A stretch of DNA of 64,000 bases from Bacillus sp. es.036 (GTDB lineage: Bacteria; Bacillota; Bacilli; Bacillales; Guptibacillaceae). A program made the translations under genes and the position numbers. The DNA lies in assembly GCF_002563635.1 (NCBI RefSeq), contig NZ_PDIZ01000003.1, positions 248,001 through 312,000 of the forward strand, in the 5' to 3' direction. The notes below the pieces were generated by a model. It was not told the origin of the DNA. It saw nothing but the letters and a program-made list of their open reading frames with translations, and did no database searches. This document shows positions 17,890-25,798 of the stretch, piece by piece. How positions within the stretch are numbered: the stretch's first letter is position 1; the number at the start of each line of letters is the position of its first letter.

Positions 17890-18990
17890 ATGACGAATGA
17901 AACAGGTTTAACAACGCTTGATAAAAACGAAGAGATCACAGAAGCGAAGGCGGAAGATGTCCGTCTGAAGCTTCGTGAGGAGCAAGAAGTTCAGAAGCTC
18001 GCAGGTGAAATTGATGTAAGAGATCAAATGGCTTTACTTGAGTTCGGTAAAGAACCTGCTGTTGAGATTTCGAAGTTCTCCGATAAAATTTTATCAATGA
18101 TGCGCACAACAAGCGTTACTGATTCTGGAGAAATGCTGAAGCAGCTCGGGAAAATTATGGATCGATTCGATAAAAAAGACTTTGAAGAGCCGAAAACAGG
18201 CTTTCTTTCAAAATTCTTCAAAAAAGGCAATGATATGGTTGAGAAGATTTTTGGCAAATATCAAACGCTTGGTGGAGAAATTGAGAAAGTACATGTTGAA
18301 ATTTCGAAATATAAAGATGAAATGTCACGTTCAACAGGTACACTAGATGAAATGTACCAACATAATCTAAACTATTATGTAGAACTAGAGAAATACGTTG
18401 TTGCAGGTCAAATTAAACTTGAAGAGCTTCAAGACAAAGTTCCTGCTATTCAGCAGAAAGTTAGCGCTGGTGATCAGATGGCGCAAATGGAACTGGATAC
18501 GTTAAATAATGCGATTCAAACGCTTGAGGAACGCATATATGATCTTGAAATGGCAAGAATGGTGGCCATTCAAACAGCTCCACAAATACGTCTTCTGCAA
18601 CGAGGAAATACAAAGTTGATTGGGAAAATCAATTCAGCCTTCATTATTACCATTCCAGTTTTCAAAAATGGTGTCATTCAAGCTGTAACAGCTAAGCGCC
18701 AAAAGCTTGTTGCTGACTCTATGAATGAGTTGGATCGTCGTACAAATGAAATGTTGAAAAACAATGCGCAGAATATCTCAAATCAAAGTGTTGAGATTGC
18801 GAAATTGTCAGGTAGACCGAGTGTGAAGATTGAAACGATTGAGGAATCCTGGAACACAATCGTAAAAGGGATGGAAGAAACGCGTGCGATTGAGGACGAA
18901 AATAAACGTTTACGTGATGAAGGTACGAAGCGTATTTTAGAACTTCAAGATAATATGAAGAAGATCGGGAATAATTCAGGTCGATCCTAA
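17890..18990 (+). CDS. TelA/YceH-family toxic-anion resistance protein
   Basis: A 366-residue, highly charged, mostly helical cytosolic protein of the TelA family, named for tellurite resistance. Typical features are the N-terminal region ending ISKFSDKILSMMRTTSVTDSGEM, a long coiled-coil middle, and the conserved QTAPQIRLLQRGNTKLIGKI block followed by VEIAKLSGRPSVKIETIEESW. AGGAGTGATCGTCC precedes the ATG. It is the last gene of the Ter operon and is followed by a very strong terminator. TelA proteins are also linked to resistance to some antimicrobials and cell-envelope stress; the mechanism is not known. Confidence 0.92.
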   Translation: MTNETGLTTLDKNEEITEAKAEDVRLKLREEQEVQKLAGEIDVRDQMALLEFGKEPAVEISKFSDKILSMMRTTSVTDSGEMLKQLGKIMDRFDKKDFEEPKTGFLSKFFKKGNDMVEKIFGKYQTLGGEIEKVHVEISKYKDEMSRSTGTLDEMYQHNLNYYVELEKYVVAGQIKLEELQDKVPAIQQKVSAGDQMAQMELDTLNNAIQTLEERIYDLEMARMVAIQTAPQIRLLQRGNTKLIGKINSAFIITIPVFKNGVIQAVTAKRQKLVADSMNELDRRTNEMLKNNAQNISNQSVEIAKLSGRPSVKIETIEESWNTIVKGMEETRAIEDENKRLRDEGTKRILELQDNMKKIGNNSGRS

Positions 18991-19036
18991 AGAAAAAGGA
19001 AAGGAGAGCGGTTTCGCTCTCCTTTCCTTTTCTTTT
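18991..19036. terminator. Bidirectional terminator between telA-like and csbD
   Basis: AAAAGGAAAGGAGAGC pairs perfectly with GCTCTCCTTTCCTTTT around a 6-base loop. T-rich tracts occur on both sides, so it can end the Ter operon and the convergent csbD transcript. Confidence 0.92.
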
Positions 19037-19037
19037 C

Positions 19038-19211
19038 TTAGTTCTTTAAATTTCCTTTACGATCCTGGTATTCGCCTTTCGACTTATCGCGCTTACCTTC
19101 TTCTTGAAGGCGATGGTCATTCTTTGCGTTCCCAACCTGATCTTTTACTTCACCTTTTGTTTTGGAAACAGCACCTTTTACTTTGTCACTTAACCCTTTA
19201 TTGTTACTCAT
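19038..19211 (-). CDS. csbD: CsbD-family general stress protein
   Basis: A 57-residue, very hydrophilic protein, MSNNKGLSDKVKGAVSKTKG at its N-terminus and ending YQDRKGNLKN. The K-G-(A/E)-V-K-(D/G)-x-x-G-N repeats are the CsbD signature. AAAGGAG stands 9 bases before the ATG. CsbD of B. subtilis belongs to the SigB general stress regulon. A matching SigB promoter lies just upstream here, inside the terminator of the upstream symporter gene. The function of the protein is unknown. Confidence 0.92.
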   Translation of the reverse strand: MSNNKGLSDKVKGAVSKTKGEVKDQVGNAKNDHRLQEEGKRDKSKGEYQDRKGNLKN

Positions 19212-19239
19212 AAGATAAACCGCTCCTTTCGTGTTTCTA

Positions 19240-19294
19240 TAAAAGAAAATACCCCATGAAAAGAGTTACCAAACAGGCTTTTCCTTCATGGGGT
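19240..19294 (-). terminator. Terminator of the sodium/alanine symporter gene
   Basis: On the minus strand ACCCCATGAA and TTCATGGGGT form a 10-bp stem with a 23-base loop, followed by ATTTTCTTTT. The long loop makes it less certain than most in the window. Confidence 0.65.
19249..19274 (-). promoter_or_regulatory. SigB promoter of csbD embedded in the symporter terminator
   Basis: On the minus strand GTTTGG (19274-19269) and GGGTAT (19254-19249) are separated by 14 bases, matching the SigB consensus GTTTAA-N12-15-GGGTAT except for two bases of the -35. The -10 overlaps the 3' arm of the upstream terminator stem. Confidence 0.7.
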
Positions 19295-19307
19295 GAAAAA
19301 TAGTCAT

Positions 19308-20726
19308 TTAGTTGGATTTGTCTTTCACTGGCTTATTCGTCCATATATCTGATTTTAATCCTTTAATCGTATCCGCATAGAACTGAGGATCTTTCCCAGC
19401 TTTACGCTGATCTCGATAATCTTTAAGAGCAACAAAGGCAACTTTACCTATAATTGAGATAACAATTAAGTTAAGAAGCGCCATTAGTCCCATGGAGAGA
19501 TCAGCCATGCCCCACACGATACCAAATCCAGCTTTAGCACCAAACATGACCATAGCAAGTACGGCGAGTCGGTAAATAAGAAGGGCGGTTTTACTAGATT
19601 TAATAAATTCGATATTCGTCTCACCATAATAATAGTTACCAATAATGGAACTAAAGGCGAATAGAAGAACGGCGACGGCAACGAAGATTCCTGCACCACT
19701 ACCTAAATGCTGGTTCATTGCTTCTTGTGTCAGTTGGACGCCATCTAGTTTTGAGTCAACATAACCGTCTGACATTAAAATCATAAAGGCTGTAGCTGTT
19801 GCAATTAGTAGCGTATCAACAAACACACCAAGCGCCTGAATAAGACCCTGTTTTACCGGGTGAGACACGTCCGCAGTAGCTGCTGCGTTTGGAGCACTAC
19901 CCATACCTGCTTCGTTAGAGAAGAGACCGCGTTTAATACCTAGTAGCATTGCAGCTCCAACTCCTCCTCCAGTTACTTCTTTAAATCCAAAAGCGTGTTG
20001 GAAAATAAGAGCAATCATTGCAGGGATTTCAGTAAAGTTTACGATTAGAACAAAAGCTGCAACAATGACGTAAATGCCGGCCATTATTGGAACAATGATC
20101 TGTGAAACGACTGCAATTCTACGAACGCCACCGAAAATAATGATGGCAGTTGCCACAGTCAAGATTGCACCCAATACCCATCGGTTTACATCAAAAGAAT
20201 TTTCAAAGGCAAGTGCAATCGTATTTGATTGAACAGAGTTAAATACAAGTCCAAAACTGAACGTAATTAAAACAGCGAAAATGATCCCTAACCAACGAGC
20301 ATTTAATGCGCGTTGCATATAGTAAGCAGGTCCGCCTCGGAAGTCATCTCCATCACGAACTTTATATATTTGAGCAAGCGTACTTTCGACAAATCCACTA
20401 GCTGCTCCGAGTAGAGCAATGACCCACATCCAGAAAACAGCACCGGGGCCACCAATACTAACGGCAGAGGCTACGCCTGCAAGGTTTCCAGTCCCGACAC
20501 GAGATGCCGTACTAATAAAGAAAGCTTGTAAACTCGAGACTGAGTTCTTTCTTCCTTTCATCGTTTCTTTTTCTGAGAGTACATGAAACATTTCACCAAA
20601 CAGGCGAAATTGAACGAATCGTGAACGAATCGTGAAATAAAGACCGACACCAATGAGAATAACAATTAAAATGTTTGACCAGATGAGTTCATTACCAGCA
20701 TCAACAATCGTTTTTAGAATATCCAT
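19308..20726 (-). CDS. Sodium:alanine symporter (AGCS family), copy 1
   Basis: A 472-residue membrane protein of the alanine/glycine:cation symporter family (AlsT-like). The N-terminus ILVGVGLYFTIRSRFVQFR-type block, SRVGTGNLAGVASA, GPGAVFWMWVIALLGAA, RGGPAYYM and LFSNEAGMGSAPNAAATA are the family signature motifs. About ten membrane helices are evident. It is monocistronic, with a 730-base region upstream. A second AGCS gene lies at 31.2 kb. It should import alanine or glycine (or glutamine) with Na+. Substrate assignment is at family level only. Confidence 0.92.
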   Translation of the reverse strand: MDILKTIVDAGNELIWSNILIVILIGVGLYFTIRSRFVQFRLFGEMFHVLSEKETMKGRKNSVSSLQAFFISTASRVGTGNLAGVASAVSIGGPGAVFWMWVIALLGAASGFVESTLAQIYKVRDGDDFRGGPAYYMQRALNARWLGIIFAVLITFSFGLVFNSVQSNTIALAFENSFDVNRWVLGAILTVATAIIIFGGVRRIAVVSQIIVPIMAGIYVIVAAFVLIVNFTEIPAMIALIFQHAFGFKEVTGGGVGAAMLLGIKRGLFSNEAGMGSAPNAAATADVSHPVKQGLIQALGVFVDTLLIATATAFMILMSDGYVDSKLDGVQLTQEAMNQHLGSGAGIFVAVAVLLFAFSSIIGNYYYGETNIEFIKSSKTALLIYRLAVLAMVMFGAKAGFGIVWGMADLSMGLMALLNLIVISIIGKVAFVALKDYRDQRKAGKDPQFYADTIKGLKSDIWTNKPVKDKSN

Positions 20727-21012
20727 ATGTAAGTCCCTTCTATAAAAAGATTTAGGAAAGAGGAATGGAAGATATTATCACACTTCCCTTATTTGTTCAG
20801 AATCTAACGCGGGCTAGGAATCTTTTTTTTAAAATAATGGAAAAAATAACGTATTTTCTGATAATAACAACAATACGTTAGAATCTGTCGCACAAATGTT
20901 CATTATACATGTTCTTTCATAAAGTAGTAACACATAACGTGAGAAAATCTAACATTATAAAACTTGGTATGTAACCTCAAATGACTACAGTGAGGATTAG
21001 GTATAATGGAAT

Positions 21013-21231
21013 TACACTGATCATCAAGAATTCCTTAATAATCGATTTTAAGAAAGAGCTGTTAAAATTGCTTCTCTTTCATTACCTTCTGGAATGGAAG
21101 GGAAGTCTCCTGCTATTGTGATGACTCATGGCAGCGGAACTGTCGATTGAAATGAGAATACAAAGAAGCTAAAGATAAATGCATTCAAGGAAATGACACG
21201 CCGTTTTAAATCGATTCTCAAGTATTATGAA
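21013..21231 (+). pseudogene. Decayed alpha/beta-hydrolase fragment
   Basis: Within the 733-base region 20727-21459, one frame reads ERAVKIASLSLPSGMEGK, then SPAIVMTHGSGTVD, a TGA, then NENTKKLKINAFKEMTRRFKS. This matches the start of a dienelactone-hydrolase-like protein: the beta-strand, the HGSG oxyanion loop, and the following helix. In-frame TAA (21049) and TGA (21148; probably from an Arg CGA) interrupt it. Homology fades near 21220, and the catalytic Ser, Asp and His regions are absent. It is a remnant, not a working gene. Nothing else definite was found in the region apart from AT-rich promoter-like DNA upstream of the symporter. Confidence 0.7.
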
Positions 21232-21459
21232 TGATTACAAAATCAGGTAAAAAGTCCGATCGAACCCGAAATAAAGCAATTGGTAATGAGCTGGATACGG
21301 AAGCTATAGAAGCTAGAAGGGAGGCAAGCCTGTCTTTCTTAAATTCGTTTGTTCGACTTACTTTCTGCAAGGAGGGATTGTTCGCTTTATTCCTATGCAA
21401 CAGAGTGGTAGAATAAAGGTGGAAGGTATCAAATTCAGCTCTGCCCGGGAGGGATTTCA

Positions 21460-22845
21460 ATGATCGAGCAACCTCAAAGTGTTACTGTCATCTCGAATCA
21501 ACGACAAGTCCAATTACGTGTAGAACGCCTAGCGATTCATCACAGAATGAAAATTCTTGAAGCAGAGAAGGTAGACGGAAGCAAATTTTATCTTTTCTTC
21601 TATAAAGATGATTTTATTACAGGAAAAACAGCCGAAATGAAGAGTGGTTCTCTCGTTGAGAAAGCTTTCCAGAATGGCATCGTACTTCAAGCTTCACATC
21701 CGCTTATAGATCATTTTTTGTCTAATCGAACGCTTCTCCTCAAATCCACTAAGCAAGTCTTTCAATCTGTCCAAAAGCATTACACTCCTCAAGAGACAGC
21801 CTTTATTTTTTCTTACTTTGACTCATTTCTCTCGAACGATACGATTATCAAGTTAATGCGAAAGCACTTCTACGAGTACCGACGGAACGGGCAATTGCGC
21901 TTAGCGTTTCAAATTCTAGCTACAATGCTACATTTTGATCCAACAAATAAGTGGGCACTTGAGCTAGCGCGCAAGTTAGAATACCAAACAATAAGAAATA
22001 TATATGAAGGAGATTACAGTGAGCTTGTAGAGGCAGATCCCCTGTTTGCTGAAATCAAGGCTTACGACGATTTGAAGCTAAATCACACCTCTCTTGAAAC
22101 GATCTTTCGTAAAGAAAAACGTATGTTTGAATTATCCGCATTGCGACTCCACCTATATCTCCAGTCTCCTTGTGAGGAAGAATTGGACCCACAATCCCTT
22201 ATCCATGTCACACTCTCTGAACCTGAGAGAGCTCGTCTGCTTTGGTTAATGTACGCTGAAGCGCCTCACCACTTACAACTCAGGAAAAATGCTTTTGAAG
22301 CGCTCATGTATTTGAATAAAACAAGCGAAGCGATTCATTTATTATCCGAAAAACAGAGAGCGATCTTACAAAGTGAATATGAACTTCTACTAAAAGCCTT
22401 TCAAGATGAAAGCATCTCCATGGCAGCTATTGATTTCATTTCTCTACAAAATTTACTTGGACATAAAGAAAATCGACCTTACCTAGATGGTTTGCTTCAT
22501 GCGCTTATACCAAGAATGCTCCATGAATTTGGATTAAGCTACGTCTATAGTTGGGTGAAGCCTTTTATTGAGAAAAACAACGATCTCTCGATACTATCAA
22601 CGGTGCAAACGATGGTAGATATTCAGGATGATCCCGATAAGCAATTTCAGTTAGGAAAACTTTATCATAAAATGAAGCAGTATGATGAAGCGATTACCTG
22701 CTTTGATTGGGAGATGGAGCTTCATCCAACAGACCCAACTCCAGTACAATGGTTAACGAAAGTTTACCGTGAGATGGGTAAGGTAGAAGAATCCAATACG
22801 TATATGTCAATCTATTCACAGATGCAAAGGACTTCACAGCAATAG
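21460..22845 (+). CDS. TPR-like hypothetical protein
   Basis: A 461-residue protein with no signal peptide or membrane helix. The first 80 residues look like a small beta domain (VTVISNQRQVQLRVERLAI, FYLFFYKDDFITGKTAE). The rest is helical, with tetratricopeptide-like repeats, clearest near the C-terminus (FQLGKLYHKMKQYDEAITCFDWEMELHPTDPTP). GGGAGG lies 7 bases before the ATG. It stands alone between the hydrolase remnant and a terminator. I do not recognise an orthologue. A scaffold or protein-interaction role is inferred from the TPR repeats. Confidence 0.8.
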   Translation: MIEQPQSVTVISNQRQVQLRVERLAIHHRMKILEAEKVDGSKFYLFFYKDDFITGKTAEMKSGSLVEKAFQNGIVLQASHPLIDHFLSNRTLLLKSTKQVFQSVQKHYTPQETAFIFSYFDSFLSNDTIIKLMRKHFYEYRRNGQLRLAFQILATMLHFDPTNKWALELARKLEYQTIRNIYEGDYSELVEADPLFAEIKAYDDLKLNHTSLETIFRKEKRMFELSALRLHLYLQSPCEEELDPQSLIHVTLSEPERARLLWLMYAEAPHHLQLRKNAFEALMYLNKTSEAIHLLSEKQRAILQSEYELLLKAFQDESISMAAIDFISLQNLLGHKENRPYLDGLLHALIPRMLHEFGLSYVYSWVKPFIEKNNDLSILSTVQTMVDIQDDPDKQFQLGKLYHKMKQYDEAITCFDWEMELHPTDPTPVQWLTKVYREMGKVEESNTYMSIYSQMQRTSQQ

Positions 22846-22880
22846 CGCGGGGCTAAGCCTTGCGCTATTTTCTCTTTTTC
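22841..22880 (+). terminator. Terminator of the TPR gene
   Basis: AATAGCGC and GCGCTATT pair, with an inner GGCT/AGCC stem, followed by TTCTCTTTTT. The left arm overlaps the stop codon. Confidence 0.8.
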
Positions 22881-22914
22881 TCAACGTATTAAATAATCGA
22901 AAGGGTGACTACGT

Positions 22915-22933
22915 TAATATTTGATAAATATTA
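22915..22933. promoter_or_regulatory. Palindrome upstream of the threonine/serine exporter genes
   Basis: TAATATTT-GAT-AAATATTA is a perfect 8-bp inverted repeat 58 bases before the first exporter gene. It could be an operator. No cognate regulator gene is adjacent. Confidence 0.4.
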
Positions 22934-22991
22934 GCAGGTTCATATAAACTAAGTGTCATTAAGATTATTTTAAGCTTGTCAGGAGCGAGGT

Positions 22992-23753
22992 ATGGAAAAT
23001 CAATCGAGTTATGCGTACGACATTATACAAGTGTGTCTATTGGCAGGAAAGGTCATGCTACAAAACGGTGGAGAGACGTATCGAGTAGAAGATACGATGA
23101 CGCGAATAGCGGACGCTTACGGTGCTTCTCATTCGAATAGTTACGTAACACCAACGGGTATTATTTTTTCAATTGAAGGTCCTGAACCTTCCAAAACGCA
23201 GTTAATCCGCATATCAGATCGAACGACTGATCTCGATAAGGTGACAAAAGTAAATAGTATTTCCAGACGGATAAGTAGCGGCGATTTATCGATTCAAGAA
23301 GCATACAATGAGCTTTATCGTCTTGATAAGATGACCGAGCGCTATACCTTTCCGAAACAATTCATTGCTGCCGCGGTTGCCAGCGGTTGTTTCTTAATTA
23401 TGTTCGAAGGTCAGTGGAATGATTTTGTGCCTGCCGTTCTTGCTGGCGGAGGTGGCTTTTATAGTGTAACCCTATTTAATCGTCTCGTACCTATAAAGTT
23501 TTTTGCTGAATTTCTTGCTTCATTCGTAATTGGTCTACTTGCTGTTCTATTTGTTTCGATCGGACTTGGTGAACAACTCGATAAAATTATTATTGGTTCG
23601 GTTATGCCACTTGTTCCGGGTTTGTTAATTACAAACGCTGTAAGGGATTTAATGGCTGGACATCTTATTTCCGGGTTATCAAAAGGCGCAGAAGCTTTTT
23701 TAACAGCTTTTGCAATCGGAGCCGGTATTGCGCTTGTCGTATCATTTTTGTAG
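22992..23753 (+). CDS. Threonine/serine exporter subunit, ThrE N-terminal type (YjjP-like)
   Basis: A 253-residue protein of the ThrE N-terminal family. The cytoplasmic N-terminal domain (about 1-120) contains LLAGKVMLQNGGETYRVEDTM and SYVTPTGIIFSIE, the conserved blocks of the family. Five membrane segments follow, with the motif MPLVPGLLITNAVRDLMAGH. ThrE is one protein in actinobacteria; here, as in many Firmicutes and E. coli YjjP/YjjB, it is split over two genes. The second half begins 16 bases downstream. The expected role is proton-driven export of threonine, serine or small dicarboxylates; the substrate is inferred. Confidence 0.9.
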   Translation: MENQSSYAYDIIQVCLLAGKVMLQNGGETYRVEDTMTRIADAYGASHSNSYVTPTGIIFSIEGPEPSKTQLIRISDRTTDLDKVTKVNSISRRISSGDLSIQEAYNELYRLDKMTERYTFPKQFIAAAVASGCFLIMFEGQWNDFVPAVLAGGGGFYSVTLFNRLVPIKFFAEFLASFVIGLLAVLFVSIGLGEQLDKIIIGSVMPLVPGLLITNAVRDLMAGHLISGLSKGAEAFLTAFAIGAGIALVVSFL

Positions 23754-23768
23754 AAAGGAAGTAAGGAA

Positions 23769-24218
23769 ATGACATTTGTTGCTCAGATTGTAACGAGCTT
23801 TGTGGCAAGCGCAGCTTTTGGCTTGTTGTTTAATGCACCGAAATCCTCCCTAATAAAAGGTGGGTTTGTCGGCATGTGCGGTTGGATGATTTATTATGTT
23901 ATGGAAGCGTTAGGAATCGATGTAGTCGTTGCAACGGTGACCGCTTCTTTCTTTATTGCTGTGATTAGTCAGGTTTTTGCAAAAATGTACCGGACGCCCG
24001 TTATTATTTTTAGCGTAGCGGGAATTATTCCGCTTGTTCCTGGTGGATTAGCGTATGATGCGATGCGGAATTTTGTCCAAAATGACTATAACAATGCCAT
24101 TAACCTCGCAGCAAAAGCTTTTATGATTTCAGGTTCGATTGCAGTCGGATTAGTATTCTCAGAAGTGATTAACCAGATCATCCGTCATTCGACACTTACA
24201 AGACGTCAAAAGCAGTGA
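23769..24218 (+). CDS. Threonine/serine exporter subunit, ThrE C-terminal type (YjjB-like)
   Basis: A 149-residue membrane protein with about five helices, the partner half of the ThrE exporter. Characteristic blocks are FVASAAFGLLFNAPKSSL near the N-terminus and the conserved FSVAGIIPLVPGGLAYDAMRN, which mirrors the MPLVPG motif of the first subunit. AGGAAGTAAGGA precedes the ATG. Co-transcription with the upstream subunit is indicated by the 15-base gap. Confidence 0.9.
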   Translation: MTFVAQIVTSFVASAAFGLLFNAPKSSLIKGGFVGMCGWMIYYVMEALGIDVVVATVTASFFIAVISQVFAKMYRTPVIIFSVAGIIPLVPGGLAYDAMRNFVQNDYNNAINLAAKAFMISGSIAVGLVFSEVINQIIRHSTLTRRQKQ

Positions 24219-24327
24219 AAAATAGGTCGTAATCCTTTTGCGTCATAGCCATTCCCTATGATAACGTTTAAGCGGATGACTCTGTCGAACGGTGTCAAAT
24301 AATGTTAGTATCTGGGGAGGATCAGCG

Positions 24328-24744
24328 ATGAAAACCTATCCCCATCTCGGATTGTTAACAATTCGATTGGTCGTAGGTGTGCTTTTTTTTGTTCATGGGT
24401 TTTTAAAGTTTTCTGGAGGTATTGAAAACACAATAGCATTCTTTGAAACAATTGGGATTGCTGGTTTTCTAGCTTATGTTGTTGCTGTTATTGAGATAGC
24501 TGGAGGAGTTTTAATGATTCTTGGCATAGGAACACGTTTCATTAGCGTGTTATTTTCTATGATTCTAATCGGCGCGCTTCTTACAGTAAAAAGGTCAACA
24601 GGTATGCTTGGCGGCTATGAGTTAGATATCGCTTTTCTAGCGATGTCGGTCTCGCTTTTTTTAAGCGGAGGCGGGCCTTATAGCCTTTCCAACTGCTTGA
24701 TCAGGTCGTTACCATTTAACCAGGAGTCGGAATCGAAGGATTAA
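24328..24744 (+). CDS. DoxX-family membrane protein
   Basis: A 138-residue DoxX-family protein with four membrane helices. LLTIRLVVGVLFFVHGFLKF is the first helix with its conserved Arg and His-Gly. GIAGFLAYVVAVIEIAGGVLMILGIGTR is the second pair, and a GGYELDIAF loop follows. ATG 24328 has GGGGAGG 7 bases before it; the frame is open 12 codons further upstream without a ribosome binding site. It sits 15 bases before a DsbA-like gene. DoxX homologues (for example B. subtilis CatD/MhqP types) are linked to quinone and thiol stress. The pairing with a thiol oxidoreductase fits, but the function is inferred. Confidence 0.87.
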   Translation: MKTYPHLGLLTIRLVVGVLFFVHGFLKFSGGIENTIAFFETIGIAGFLAYVVAVIEIAGGVLMILGIGTRFISVLFSMILIGALLTVKRSTGMLGGYELDIAFLAMSVSLFLSGGGPYSLSNCLIRSLPFNQESESKD

Positions 24745-24759
24745 AGAGGAAGTGAGTGA

Positions 24760-25416
24760 ATGGCTAAACCTAAAAAGAAGTTAAAACGAAGTGCCAGATG
24801 GTTTTTCTTAATTGTAGGTATTGTGCTTGTCCTTTTGGTTATTAGCATGCGATTTAAGCCATTTGCTGATACGAAAGGCTTTCAGTTAGAAAATCAACCT
24901 TTTCTAGGAGAAGAAACGGCTCCGGTAGAATTGGTGGCTTTTGGTGACTATCGGTGCCCTTCCTGTCAATCATTTAATCATTCTTTCCTTCCATTGATTC
25001 AAGAAGAACTAATTGCTACGGGGAAAGTTAAATTTTACTTCGTTCAGCACCCATTTGTAGGTGAGGATTCAACTAAAGCAGCTGAGTTTGCTGAAGTGGT
25101 TTATCAAGAACTTGGTAACGATGTTTTCTGGCAATTTCACCACGTTGTCTATGATGAGCTTCAGGTAGATAAAAACAAACCAACTTTGTCGTTTTTAACC
25201 GAAACTCTTAGTGGATTGGTGAGTGAGGAAGAAACAGATAAGGTTGTTGCTGCCTATAAAGGTGGAGCCGGTGAAAAAGCAGTAGAAGCTGATCTTGCTT
25301 ATGCAAACAAGCAAAATGTTTCGGCAACCTCTGCCTTACTGGTTGATGGAAAACGATTCGAGGGAAACAGCCTATCAGAATTAAATAATATGGTTGAGAA
25401 CTCTACGAGTGAATGA
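24760..25416 (+). CDS. Membrane-anchored DsbA-like thiol-disulfide oxidoreductase (BdbD type)
   Basis: A 218-residue protein with a lysine/arginine-rich N-terminus, one membrane helix (about 13-30) and an extracytoplasmic thioredoxin-fold domain. The active site is Cys66-Pro-Ser-Cys69 in FGDYRCPSCQSF, the CPxC form of DsbA/BdbD-type proteins. The cis-Pro loop is probably NVSATSALLVDGK, where the usual TPT is changed to a SATSA-like sequence. It likely forms disulfides in exported proteins. A BdbC-type partner is not adjacent; the DoxX protein next to it could supply quinone coupling, which is speculation. Confidence 0.87.
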   Translation: MAKPKKKLKRSARWFFLIVGIVLVLLVISMRFKPFADTKGFQLENQPFLGEETAPVELVAFGDYRCPSCQSFNHSFLPLIQEELIATGKVKFYFVQHPFVGEDSTKAAEFAEVVYQELGNDVFWQFHHVVYDELQVDKNKPTLSFLTETLSGLVSEEETDKVVAAYKGGAGEKAVEADLAYANKQNVSATSALLVDGKRFEGNSLSELNNMVENSTSE

Positions 25417-25421
25417 CTATT

Positions 25422-25447
25422 AGGCGCCTAAATGGCGTCTTTTTTTT
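25422..25447 (+). terminator. Terminator of the doxX-dsbA operon
   Basis: AGGCGCC and GGCGTCT form a 7-bp stem (one wobble) with a 5-base loop followed by T7. Confidence 0.85.
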
Positions 25448-25457
25448 AGACATTTTG

Positions 25458-25477
25458 TTAAACAAACGTTTGATTAA
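25458..25477. promoter_or_regulatory. 20-bp palindromic operator, copy A
   Basis: TTAAACAAACGTTTGATTAA, with the 10-bp core CAAACGTTTG a perfect palindrome. An identical copy starts 32 bases later, and a third (reverse orientation) is at 61932-61951. The form suits a TetR-type dimer. No regulator gene is nearby. Confidence 0.65.
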
Positions 25478-25489
25478 TAAAAAAAGAGA

Positions 25490-25509
25490 TTAAACAAACG
25501 TTTGATTAA
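25490..25509. promoter_or_regulatory. 20-bp palindromic operator, copy B
   Basis: Identical in all 20 bases to copy A and displaced by 32 bp, about three helical turns, so two dimers would bind the same DNA face. It lies 64 bases before the cobalamin riboswitch. TTGACT at 25519-25524 could be a -35, though no good -10 follows. Confidence 0.65.
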
Positions 25510-25573
25510 GGACGTGTCTTGACTTTGTAAAGAAAGAAGTAAAGAATGAAGAAGTACAATTGAATAAATATGG

Positions 25574-25730
25574 AAAAGGTGTGCTGGATCCAGTACATAA
25601 TAGGGAAATTGGTGTAAATCCAATGCGGTCCCGCCACTGTAAGAAGTATAAACGATGCGTTATTTCACTTATCAATGATAGGGAAGGAGTATTCGTTCTA
25701 AGAAGCTTCAAGTCAGGAGACCTGCCTTTT
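25574..25730 (+). promoter_or_regulatory. Cobalamin (B12) riboswitch aptamer
   Basis: The 3' B12 box AAGTCAGGAGACCTGCC is at 25710-25726. The upstream conserved core GGGAAATTGGTGTAAATCCA and GGTCCCGCCACTGTAAG is at about 25602-25643. AAAAGGT (25574-25580) and GCCTTTT (25724-25730) close the P1 stem. The family binds adenosyl- or aquocobalamin and normally shuts down B12 uptake, synthesis or B12-independent isozymes. An intrinsic terminator lies 70 bases downstream, so control is probably by premature termination. The next gene is a thioesterase, an unexpected target. Confidence 0.93.
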
Positions 25731-25798
25731 CTAAAGCACTGATTGACCTACGGATGATAGGGGGGTGTATCGAGAAGGCTAGATGATGCCTATTCGTT

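Noticed and set aside
21231-21416. 61-codon open frame downstream of the hydrolase relic
   Set aside because: No ribosome binding site, no recognisable fold; only weak similarity to a decayed continuation of the hydrolase.
25560-25742. 60-codon open frame over the cobalamin aptamer
   Set aside because: It coincides with the structured riboswitch and has no ribosome binding site.
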